Source: RYN-111 sp046723735
Lineage (GTDB): Bacteria; Actinomycetota; Actinomycetes; Mycobacteriales; SCTD01
Direction of reading: 5' to 3'
Assembly: GCA_046723735.1 (NCBI GenBank)
Contig: JBKOVB010000018.1
Span: 1 to 6,477 of the forward strand
Length of the DNA: 6,477 nt
The notes beneath the pieces are model-generated. The model searched no databases, was not told the origin of the DNA, and saw nothing but the letters and a program-made list of their open reading frames with translations. Below, piece by piece: positions 1 to 5,432 of this stretch. The stretch's first letter is position 1; each line of letters starts with the position of its first letter. Both the position numbers and the translations under genes were made by a program.

Positions 1-766
1 GGAAGAGCAGGTCCAGCATGACGAGCGGTACTGCCCATTCCCAGCGTCGGACGGGACGCCCTGGAGCGGGTGCGAGGGCGTCGGTGCTCGGTGGCTGGTG
101 AGCTAGGTAGGCAGCGAGGATCGCGGCGGTGGTGACCGCACCGAGCAGGAGCAGTCGCTGCATGAAGTTGGGGATGTCCACGGTCGGGACGGCTCGGCTG
201 AGGAGAGCCGCGTAGGCAGGGTCTGCCGTGGCGAACAGCAGGCCGAAGAGCGCTACGAGCCCGGCGGTAACGGCCGCGACCAGCCAGACCCGCCTGGATC
301 GCAGGCCAGGAAGCCGAATCTGGGCGACGGTCGGCTGAACCCATCTGGCCGCCCGGGGTGGAACCAGGCCGCTCGAGAGCGCGCCCACGGCCAGCCCGGT
401 CCAGGTTCGCCCGCCCACAAGGGCGAGCGTGCCGAGGAGGCAGGCGCCGAGCAGGCAGAGGGTCACCAGCCAGGGGGCGCTACGCATGAGCGTGACGCCG
501 AGGAGGGCGACCGTGACGACGGCTGCCCCTACCTGCGGACCCGTGAGGTCGTGGCGGCGGGCGCCGAGTGCGACGGCCAGGATGCCTGCGCCGGCGAGGA
601 GGTACGCCGATCCGGTGACCTGTGGCCGGAGGGTCAGCGCCGCCAAGGCGCCAACAGCCAGCGCCGAGGCCAAGACCGCGCGGCTCGCCGCCGTGTCCGG
701 TTCGGACGGCCAGAGGCGAGACGGTCGTGGGGATGCGACGGGCGGTGCAAAGGGGTCTGCAGACAC
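1..766 (-). CDS. DUF4153/DUF4173-type multi-pass membrane protein (C-terminus beyond the window)
   Basis: I translated this by hand on the minus strand: 255 residues are open from a GTG at 766-764 to the left edge, so the C-terminus is missing. The start is set by AGGAGG four bases upstream. A Pro-rich cytoplasmic head of about 28 residues is followed by hydrophobic segments near residues 31-46, 54-68, 79-94, 99-118, 159-179 and 203-222, with another beginning near 245. The stretch LFATADPAYAALL (177-189) and the later EWAVPLVMLDLLF (243-255) resemble the conserved core of DUF4153/DUF4173 membrane proteins as I remember it. No biochemical function is established for that family. It lies 72 bases after the histidine kinase on the same strand, so it is probably the third gene of that operon and a possible sensing partner or regulated target (inference). 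Confidence is high for a membrane protein and moderate for the family name. Confidence 0.75.
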   Translation of the reverse strand, partial: MSADPFAPPVASPRPSRLWPSEPDTAASRAVLASALAVGALAALTLRPQVTGSAYLLAGAGILAVALGARRHDLTGPQVGAAVVTVALLGVTLMRSAPWLVTLCLLGACLLGTLALVGGRTWTGLAVGALSSGLVPPRAARWVQPTVAQIRLPGLRSRRVWLVAAVTAGLVALFGLLFATADPAYAALLSRAVPTVDIPNFMQRLLLLGAVTTAAILAAYLAHQPPSTDALAPAPGRPVRRWEWAVPLVMLDLLF

Positions 767-770
767 GGGT

Positions 771-776
771 CCTCCT
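771..776 (-). promoter_or_regulatory. Shine-Dalgarno sequence of the DUF4153-type gene
   Basis: The minus strand reads AGGAGG, then ACCC, then GTG. This perfect core is the strongest ribosome binding site in the window and decides the GTG start at 766. It implies that the membrane-protein gene is translated independently of the kinase, unlike the kinase, which is coupled to the regulator. Confidence 0.7.
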
Positions 777-838
777 GAAGATGGGCAGGCGAGGTCGCGG
801 CCCCGCGCGTGCGGTGCCGTACGTGCAGTGAGGTGGGG

Positions 839-1831
839 TTAGGCGGGTGGCAGCACTACTTGGATGCGACAGCCAGGCGGTTCGCCGACGACGGCGATGC
901 AGCCGCCGTGCAGCTCGACGGCCCAGCGCGCGATGGCCAGGCCGAGCCCGGTGCCGCCGTCGTCGGAGCCGCCGCGTGTGAATCGCTCGAACACCCGGGA
1001 GCGGTCAGACTCGGCGATCCCCGGTCCCTGGTCCGTGACGTCGAGCAACAGCCCGCCTTGCGGCCCGAGCTGCCGGGCCCGGACCAGGACCTCGACGCCG
1101 TGTGGGCTGTGGCGTGCGGCGTTGTCGAGAAGGTTCGCGACGACCTGGTGAAGCCGGGACGGGTCAGCGTCCGCGGTCAGCTCTGGCGGTGAGACGTCCA
1201 GTCGGACGCTTGCCAGACCGGCCTGGTCGACGACGTTGATGAGGAAGGGCTGGACCGCGAAGATCTCCCGGGCAAGGGGGAGCGCACCACCGTCGAGCCG
1301 GGATAGGTCAAGGAGCTCCGCGACAAGGGTGCCGAGCCGCTGGGTCTGGTTGAGTGCGTTGCGCATCGTCGCCTGATCCGGTGAGGTCACGCCGTCCACC
1401 ACGTTCTCCAGGACGGCTTGCAGCGCGGCGATCGGAGTGCGGAGCTCGTGGGAGACGTTCGCGATCAGCTCACGCCGGTGCCGATCGGCGGCTGCGAGGT
1501 CCGTCGACATCTGGTTGAAGGCAAGTGCGAGTTGGCCGACCTCATCGCGTGAGGTCGCCCGTACCTGACGCTCGTAGTCCCCATGCGCCATCGCCTTCGC
1601 CGCGGCGGTCATCTCCCGTAGCGGCGACGTCATCCCATGCGCAAGGAGCTGCGTCACGAGCACGGCGACGACGAGTGCGGTCAGCAGGGCGTAGCGGAAG
1701 CGCCAACTTGAGCCGGCCCAGAACGCAAGGCTGCTCGCCAACAGCGACAGGCCCACCAGAAGCGCAACCTTCACCTTGAAGGACCGCATCGGGTCCAACG
1801 GCCGGGGCATCCGTTCCAGCAGCCGCTTCAC
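839..1831 (-). CDS. Sensor histidine kinase with HAMP domain and very short extracytoplasmic loop
   Basis: This 330-residue membrane kinase should autophosphorylate on His and pass the phosphate to the response regulator encoded just upstream. Two membrane segments lie near residues 22-40 and 48-65, joined by only about seven residues (SSWRFRY), so there is no periplasmic-type sensor domain. A HAMP linker follows (about 66-118). The HisKA H-box is HELRTP with phosphoacceptor His128. The HATPase domain has an N-box at Asn233/Asn237, G1 DQGPGI (267-272), an F-box (Phe281, Phe284) and G2 GTGLGL (293-298). All catalytic motifs look intact. The GTG start overlaps the regulator's TGA (GTGA), and GAGGTG lies five bases upstream inside the regulator gene, indicating translational coupling. 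Internal Met8 and Met15 are less likely starts. The architecture fits intramembrane-sensing kinases; the signal is unknown. Confidence 0.95.
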   Translation of the reverse strand: MKRLLERMPRPLDPMRSFKVKVALLVGLSLLASSLAFWAGSSWRFRYALLTALVVAVLVTQLLAHGMTSPLREMTAAAKAMAHGDYERQVRATSRDEVGQLALAFNQMSTDLAAADRHRRELIANVSHELRTPIAALQAVLENVVDGVTSPDQATMRNALNQTQRLGTLVAELLDLSRLDGGALPLAREIFAVQPFLINVVDQAGLASVRLDVSPPELTADADPSRLHQVVANLLDNAARHSPHGVEVLVRARQLGPQGGLLLDVTDQGPGIAESDRSRVFERFTRGGSDDGGTGLGLAIARWAVELHGGCIAVVGEPPGCRIQVVLPPA

Positions 1832-2514
1832 CGTGGCACCTCGAGTGCGTACCCGACGCCGTGCACGGTCCTGATCAGCTCGCTGCCGAGTTTGCGCCGC
1901 AGCGCCTTGATGTGACTGTCCACGGTTCGGCTACCTGCGTCATCGCCCCACCCCCAGAGCTCTGCCAGCAGAGCCTCACGCGCGACCGCAACCCTCGGGC
2001 GGGCGGCGAGGTAGGCCAACAGGTCGAACTCGGTGCGAGTGAGGTGCACCTCCTCGACGCCGCGACAGACCCGGCGCTCGTTGACGTCGAGCCGCACCTC
2101 GCCGAGAACCAGCACCGTCCCGCCCGAGCCGTTCAGGCCGGCTGCCCGGTCGGTGCGACGTAGAAGCGCGTGAACCCGCGCGACCAGCTCGCGCATGCTG
2201 AACGGCTTGATCAGATAGTCGTCAGCGCCGACCCCGAGTCCGACGAGCACGTCGGTCTCCTCAGCGCGGGCGGTGAGCATCAACACGGGGACAGGCCGAT
2301 CGGCCTGGATGCGGCGGCACACCTCAAGCCCGTCGAAGCCCGGCATCATGATGTCCAGGACGACGAGGTCGGGGTGGCCGGTCCGGGAGGCGGCAACGGC
2401 CGATGGCCCGTCGGCCGCGGTCTGGACGTCAAAGCCCTCAGCGCGAAGCCGGACGGCTACGGAGTCGGCGATGGTCGGGTCGTCATCGACCACGAGCACC
2501 CGGCGTTGACTCAT
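1828..2514 (-). CDS. OmpR/PhoB-family response regulator
   Basis: This is a 228-residue DNA-binding regulator partnered with the downstream kinase. The receiver domain (about 4-118) has acidic-pocket residues Asp11 and Asp12, phosphoacceptor Asp54 (VVLDIMMPG), switch Thr81 and Lys103 (LIKPF). A linker rich in Gly and Ala leads to a winged-helix DNA-binding domain (about 133-226) with the typical LTRTEFDLLAYLA and RTVDSHIKALRRKLG stretches and the closing RTVHGVGYALE. The length is normal for the family. ATG at 2514 begins MSQRRVLVVDDD, where OmpR-family proteins usually start. The frame stays open upstream into the glnA antisense strand, but that stretch crosses the glnA terminator and matches nothing. 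No good Shine-Dalgarno precedes this ATG; a TAGTGT hexamer seven bases upstream suggests a leaderless message. It lies downstream of glnA on the same strand but behind a strong terminator. Target genes are unknown; the neighbouring DUF4153-type gene is the first guess. Confidence 0.95.
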   Translation of the reverse strand: MSQRRVLVVDDDPTIADSVAVRLRAEGFDVQTAADGPSAVAASRTGHPDLVVLDIMMPGFDGLEVCRRIQADRPVPVLMLTARAEETDVLVGLGVGADDYLIKPFSMRELVARVHALLRRTDRAAGLNGSGGTVLVLGEVRLDVNERRVCRGVEEVHLTRTEFDLLAYLAARPRVAVAREALLAELWGWGDDAGSRTVDSHIKALRRKLGSELIRTVHGVGYALEVPR

Positions 2515-2521
2515 GCTGGCG

Positions 2522-2544
2522 ACACTAGGGGTCACACGTGGTGA
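2522..2544 (-). promoter_or_regulatory. Candidate promoter and small inverted repeat upstream of the response regulator
   Basis: On the minus strand TAGTGT (2522-2527), which fits the TAnnnT rule of actinobacterial -10 elements, lies seven bases before the regulator's ATG. Transcription would then start at or next to the start codon. Just upstream, 2532-2544 forms the inverted repeat TCAC-N5-GTGA, which could be an operator. I found no convincing -35 hexamer at 16-19 bp. This is a suggestion based on position and short motifs only. Confidence 0.35.
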
Positions 2545-2592
2545 TGATCTGCAGCACTTGTGAAGGACTCGTGGAGATTCATGAGGTGCCGC

Positions 2593-2633
2593 AAACGAAA
2601 AGGCCGGCCGCTCCGCGGGGAGCGACCGGCCTT
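2593..2633 (-). terminator. Rho-independent terminator of glnA
   Basis: The two 15-base arms (2619-2633 and 2600-2614) pair along their whole length with a single T-G wobble, around the four-base loop CCGC. On the minus strand the hairpin is followed by TTTTCGTTT. It begins 18 bases past the glnA stop codon and ends 78 bases before the regulator start, so it should end glnA transcripts and insulate the two-component operon. The plus-strand side lacks a T-tract, so it acts in one direction. Confidence 0.87.
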
Positions 2634-2651
2634 CCGTCGTACCGGCTCTGA

Positions 2652-4076
2652 CTAGATGTCGTAGTAGAGCGCGAACTCGTAGGGGTGCGGCCGCAGGCGC
2701 AGCGCGTCGATCTCGGTGGTCCGCTTGTACTCGATCCAGGTCTGGATCAGGTCCTCGGTGAAGACGCCACCCTCGAGCAGGTAGTCGTGGTCCTTCTCCA
2801 GGGCGTCGAGCACCTCGGAGAGCGAGCCCGGGACCTGCGGCACGGAGGCCAGCTCGTCGGGGGCGAGCTCGTAGAGGTCCTTGTCGACCGGAGCGATCGG
2901 CTCGATCTTGTTCTTGATGCCGTCGAGGCCGGCCATGAGCATCGCCGAGAACGCCAGGTACGGGTTCGAGGACGGGTCGGGGCAGCGGAACTCGAGGCGC
3001 TTGGCCTTCGGGTTGTTGCCCGTGATCGGGATGCGGATGCAGGCCGAGCGGTTGCGCTGGCTGTAGACCAGGTTGACCGGGGCCTCGAAGCCGGGCACCA
3101 GGCGGTGGTAGCTGTTCACCGTCGGGTTGGTGAAGGCCAGCAGCGACGGGGCGTGGTGCAGCAGACCGCCGATGTAGTAGCGAGCCGTGTCCGACAGACC
3201 GGCGTACCCGACCTCGTCGTAGAACAGCGGCGCGCCGTCCTTCCACAGCGACTGGTGGCAGTGCATGCCCGAGCCGTTGTCGCCGGCGATCGGCTTCGGC
3301 ATGAACGTCACCGTCTTGCCGGCCGCGTGGGCGGTGTTCTTGATGATGTACTTGAACAGCATCATGTTGTCGGCACTCTCGAGGAGCGTGCCGAACTTGT
3401 AGTTGATCTCCGCCTGACCGGCGGAGCCGACCTCGTGGTGGCCGCGCTCGACGACCATGCCGGCCTCCTCGAGCTTCACCGCCATCTCGTCGCGCAGGTC
3501 CGCGTAGTGGTCGGTCGGGGAGACCGGGAAGTAGCCGCCCTTGTACCGCGGCTTGTAGCCGAGGTTGCCGCCCGGGACGTCCTTGCCGGTGTTCCAGGCC
3601 GCAGCCTCGGCGTCGATGTAGTAGTAGCTCGACTCGGGCGTCGAGTCGTAGCGGATCGAGTCGAAGATGTAGAACTCCGCCTCGGCGCCGAAGAACGCCG
3701 TGTCGGCGATGCCGGAGCCCTTGAGGTAGGCCTCCGCCTTCTTGGCGATGTTGCGCGGGTCGCGGCTGTAGGCCTCACCCGTGAGCGGGTCGTGGATGAA
3801 GAAGTTGAGGATCAGGGTCTTGCGGGTGCGGAAGGGGTCGATCCGGGCCGTCGTCGGGTCCGGCAGCAGCAGCATGTCCGACTCGTGGATCTGCTGGAAA
3901 CCGCGGATCGACGACCCGTCGAACCCGAGGCCGTCGGAGAAGACGTCCGCGCTGAACGAGCCGGCCGGCACTGTGAAGTGCTGCATGACACCCGGCAGGT
4001 CGCAGAAGCGGACGTCGACCATCTCGACGCCTTCGTTCTTGATGTAGCTGAGCACCTCGTCGGCGGTGGTGAACAC
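2652..4076 (-). CDS. glnA: Type I glutamine synthetase (GSI-beta)
   Basis: This 474-residue cytoplasmic enzyme makes glutamine from glutamate, ammonia and ATP, and forms a dodecamer in this family. The sequence is collinear with actinobacterial GlnA1 throughout. Seen motifs: VDVRFCDLPGVMQHF (20-34), GFDGSSIRGF with the active-site Asp53, metal-binding Glu132 and Glu134 (FFGAEAEFYIFD), HHEVGSAGQAEI with Glu215 and Glu223, NGSGMHCHQSLW with His272, flexible-loop Glu331, NRSACIRIP (342-350) and LEFRCPDPSSNPYLAFSAML (361-380). Tyr402 in KIEPIAPVDKDLYEL is the adenylylation site of GSI-beta enzymes, so GlnE-type control is expected; no glnE is in this window. The GTG start at 4076 gives the usual MF-x-x-AD-x-V beginning and has GGAGAGGA four bases upstream. 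A GlnR-type operator and a TAGCGT hexamer lie in the 5' gap, and a hairpin terminator follows. No key residue is missing. Confidence 0.98.
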   Translation of the reverse strand: MFTTADEVLSYIKNEGVEMVDVRFCDLPGVMQHFTVPAGSFSADVFSDGLGFDGSSIRGFQQIHESDMLLLPDPTTARIDPFRTRKTLILNFFIHDPLTGEAYSRDPRNIAKKAEAYLKGSGIADTAFFGAEAEFYIFDSIRYDSTPESSYYYIDAEAAAWNTGKDVPGGNLGYKPRYKGGYFPVSPTDHYADLRDEMAVKLEEAGMVVERGHHEVGSAGQAEINYKFGTLLESADNMMLFKYIIKNTAHAAGKTVTFMPKPIAGDNGSGMHCHQSLWKDGAPLFYDEVGYAGLSDTARYYIGGLLHHAPSLLAFTNPTVNSYHRLVPGFEAPVNLVYSQRNRSACIRIPITGNNPKAKRLEFRCPDPSSNPYLAFSAMLMAGLDGIKNKIEPIAPVDKDLYELAPDELASVPQVPGSLSEVLDALEKDHDYLLEGGVFTEDLIQTWIEYKRTTEIDALRLRPHPYEFALYYDI

Positions 4077-4080
4077 GTCG

Positions 4081-4088
4081 TCCTCTCC
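4081..4088 (-). promoter_or_regulatory. Ribosome binding site of glnA
   Basis: The minus strand reads GGAGAGGA, then CGAC, then GTG. The purine-rich stretch at normal spacing fixes the GTG at 4076 as the glnA start. It shows that glnA has a true leader, unlike the candidate leaderless genes around it. Confidence 0.7.
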
Positions 4089-4112
4089 GAAGCTCGTCCA
4101 GACGTGACCAGG

Positions 4113-4118
4113 ACGCTA
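4113..4118 (-). promoter_or_regulatory. Candidate -10 element of glnA
   Basis: TAGCGT on the minus strand fits TAnnnT and would place the transcript start near 4106, giving a leader of about 30 bases that contains the ribosome binding site. The expected -35 position (about 4136-4141) reads ACTGGT, a poor match, and overlaps the GlnR-type half-sites. That would suit a promoter needing activator help. A second TAGCGT lies at 4191-4196, upstream of the operator, and could be an alternative distal promoter. Confidence 0.45.
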
Positions 4119-4128
4119 GTCACGGCGT

Positions 4129-4166
4129 GTGACTGACCAGTGTCCCGATTGTTTCAGCGGGGTAAC
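4129..4166 (-). promoter_or_regulatory. Predicted GlnR operator (four half-sites) for glnA
   Basis: Reading on the minus strand towards glnA, four 5-mers occur with exactly six bases between each: GTTAC (4162-4166), GAAAC (4151-4155), GACAC (4140-4144) and GTCAC (4129-4133). The published actinobacterial GlnR box is a GTnAC-n6-GAAAC pair, often repeated. The first pair is a perfect match; the second pair is degenerate. GlnR is the OmpR-type nitrogen regulator of actinobacteria, and glnA is one of its classic targets. The 11-bp period puts all four half-sites on one face of the helix. Relative to the proximal candidate start near 4106 the array spans about -23 to -60, overlapping the -35 region. 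The RDD gene is about 78 bases away on the other side and might also be affected. No glnR gene is in the window. Confidence 0.78.
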
Positions 4167-4231
4167 GCCCCCCGCCCACGCCCTGAACAGACGCTAGCGC
4201 CCCGCGTGCCAGCCGGTACGGCGGGGTCACC

Positions 4232-4243
4232 TAGCCTGAAGGC
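4232..4243 (+). promoter_or_regulatory. Candidate leaderless promoter of the RDD gene
   Basis: TAGCCT (4232-4237) fits the TAnnnT -10 rule and is followed by exactly six bases and then the ATG at 4244, so the A of the start codon would be the first transcribed base. The only purine-rich stretch (GAAGG) ends one base before the ATG, too close for a normal Shine-Dalgarno sequence. No clear -35 hexamer was seen. Confidence 0.45.
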
Positions 4244-4723
4244 ATGCCGCGCTGGACCGGAACCTGGCTCTCGGGCCCCGAGGTGACCCTCGGCGAGCTG
4301 CGTCACCCGGAGGCCTGGCCGGGCTCGCGCCTCGGCCTGCCGAAAGAGGGCCCCGGCTCGGTCGCGAGCTTCAGCGCCCGCGCGATGGGGTTCGCGATCG
4401 ACATCGTGGCCAGCGCCCTGGTCGCAGCCCTGATCAACGTCGTGATCCAGGACCCGACGCCCGCCGAGCGCCAGATCGCCGCCTACACCGTGCTCGCGCT
4501 CGAGCTGATCCTCACCGTGGCCCTGACCGGCGCGACTCTCGGCATGCGGCTGCTCGGGCTCAAGGTCGTGCGGCTCAAGGACCCCGACCGGGTGCCTGGC
4601 CTGGTTCCTGCGGGTTTGCGCACCGTGGTCCTGCTGGGCACGGTGGGCCTCGCCGGGTTCTTCACCAAGGACGGCCGCGGCCTGCACGACCTCGCGGCCG
4701 GCTGCGTCGTCGTACGCGACTAG
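4244..4723 (+). CDS. RDD family integral membrane protein
   Basis: This is a 159-residue protein with about 45 mostly hydrophilic N-terminal residues and three hydrophobic segments (about 46-68, 79-98 and 127-141). The family-defining residues are visible: Arg46 and Asp53 in ARAMGFAIDIV at the first segment, and the late Asp149 in RGLHDLAAGCVVV. GMRLLGLKVVR (100-110) is another typical RDD stretch. RDD proteins are widespread and mostly of unknown function, with transport or membrane-associated roles suggested for some. A small RDD protein next to glnA matches the Rv2219A-glnA1 arrangement in mycobacteria, so the pairing appears to be old. It is divergent from glnA and shares the 167-base intergenic region with the GlnR-type operator. 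At its 3' end it overlaps the convergent DUF4191 gene by four bases. The ATG at 4244 is the only sensible start. Confidence 0.93.
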   Translation: MPRWTGTWLSGPEVTLGELRHPEAWPGSRLGLPKEGPGSVASFSARAMGFAIDIVASALVAALINVVIQDPTPAERQIAAYTVLALELILTVALTGATLGMRLLGLKVVRLKDPDRVPGLVPAGLRTVVLLGTVGLAGFFTKDGRGLHDLAAGCVVVRD

Positions 4724-5421
4724 CGGATCTTGCCGCGCGGCACGCGCGTCGGCACGGGACCCTTCGGAATCGGCATCGCGGGGCGCATCGCCTTCAGCCG
4801 GGCGTCGAGTGCGTTCACCACAGCAGGCTTGATGTTGCGGGGCAGCCGCATGCAGTACCGCTCGAGCTCGCGCAACGGCACCTGGCCATCGCCGTCGCCG
4901 ATCACGAGGTCGTAGATCGGCGTCTCGCCGACCACGCGGGACAGCGTCCGCCGCTCGGTGGCCATGAGGTTGCGCAGCCGGTTGGGGTTTCCCTCGCCCA
5001 CGATGAGCACGCCCGGGCGCCCGATCACCCGGTGCACGAGGTCTTGCTCGCGGTTGAGCTGCACTGCCGGGGTCACGCGCCAGTTGCCGCGCATGTTCTG
5101 CAGCACGGCTGCGCCCGCGCCGACCTGGCCCTCGACCTGGCTGTACGCGGTCTTGCGCACCCGCCGGCCGAACACCATGACCGCGACCAGCAAGCCCAGC
5201 AGCAGCCCGATGACGCTGAGGTAGACGGGGTGGCCGAGGGCAGCCCCGAGGCCGACCAGGACCGCGACGGTGATCACGAAGGCGCCGATCACCAGCGGCA
5301 GCATCTTGGGGTCGGCCTTGCGCGTCATGCTGAACGCGAGCCGCACCTGCTTGAGCTGCTCTCGCCGCGAGGGACCCTGCCTCTTCGGGCGCGTCGTCTT
5401 CCGTCGTCGCAGCAGTGCCAT
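4720..5421 (-). CDS. DUF4191 family membrane protein
   Basis: This 233-residue protein resembles Rv2219 of M. tuberculosis, as I recall it, and belongs to a family of unknown function. A strongly basic head (about 1-38, many Arg and Lys) precedes two membrane segments (about 41-61 and 66-84), followed by a soluble domain of about 150 residues. Conserved stretches include FGRRVRKTAYSQVEGQ (84-99), MRGNWRVTP (110-118), VHRVIGRPGVLIVGEG (129-144) and PIYDLVIGDGDGQVPL (168-183). No catalytic motif is recognisable. It starts 11 bases after the acyltransferase stop, on the same strand, so the two are probably co-transcribed. No good Shine-Dalgarno is present, but TAGGGT lies eight bases before the ATG, overlapping the acyltransferase stop, and could give a separate leaderless transcript. 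Its stop codon shares the palindrome CTAG with the stop of the convergent RDD gene. The conserved location beside glnA is the only functional hint. Confidence 0.93.
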   Translation of the reverse strand: MALLRRRKTTRPKRQGPSRREQLKQVRLAFSMTRKADPKMLPLVIGAFVITVAVLVGLGAALGHPVYLSVIGLLLGLLVAVMVFGRRVRKTAYSQVEGQVGAGAAVLQNMRGNWRVTPAVQLNREQDLVHRVIGRPGVLIVGEGNPNRLRNLMATERRTLSRVVGETPIYDLVIGDGDGQVPLRELERYCMRLPRNIKPAVVNALDARLKAMRPAMPIPKGPVPTRVPRGKIR

Positions 5422-5432
5422 GGGCGAAGACC

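Noticed and set aside
767..838. A regulatory hairpin or promoter in the gap between the kinase and the DUF4153-type gene
   Set aside because: The stretch is GC-rich with short self-complementary pieces, but no T-tract or clear -10 hexamer was found. Only the Shine-Dalgarno is supported.
429..842. Plus-strand open frames in the left 850 bases
   Set aside because: The minus-strand frame here has a perfect Shine-Dalgarno, regular hydrophobic segments and family-like motifs, while the plus frames are Arg/Ala-rich without features.
839..2514. Recent horizontal acquisition of the two-component operon
   Set aside because: Its codon choice seems slightly less GC-extreme than that of glnA, but no mobile element, repeat or attachment site flanks it. 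glnA is highly expressed and so a biased comparison.
2515..3246. An N-terminal extension of the response regulator, as the frame stays open upstream
   Set aside because: The extension is an Arg/Pro/Gly-rich shadow of glnA that crosses the terminator hairpin. The protein from ATG 2514 already has the complete normal length and begins with the usual receiver strand.
2685..4136. A 483-codon open frame on the plus strand opposite glnA
   Set aside because: It is Val, Arg, Leu and Asp-rich with no domain and lies codon-for-codon opposite glnA, which is certain. High third-position GC makes such long antisense frames common.
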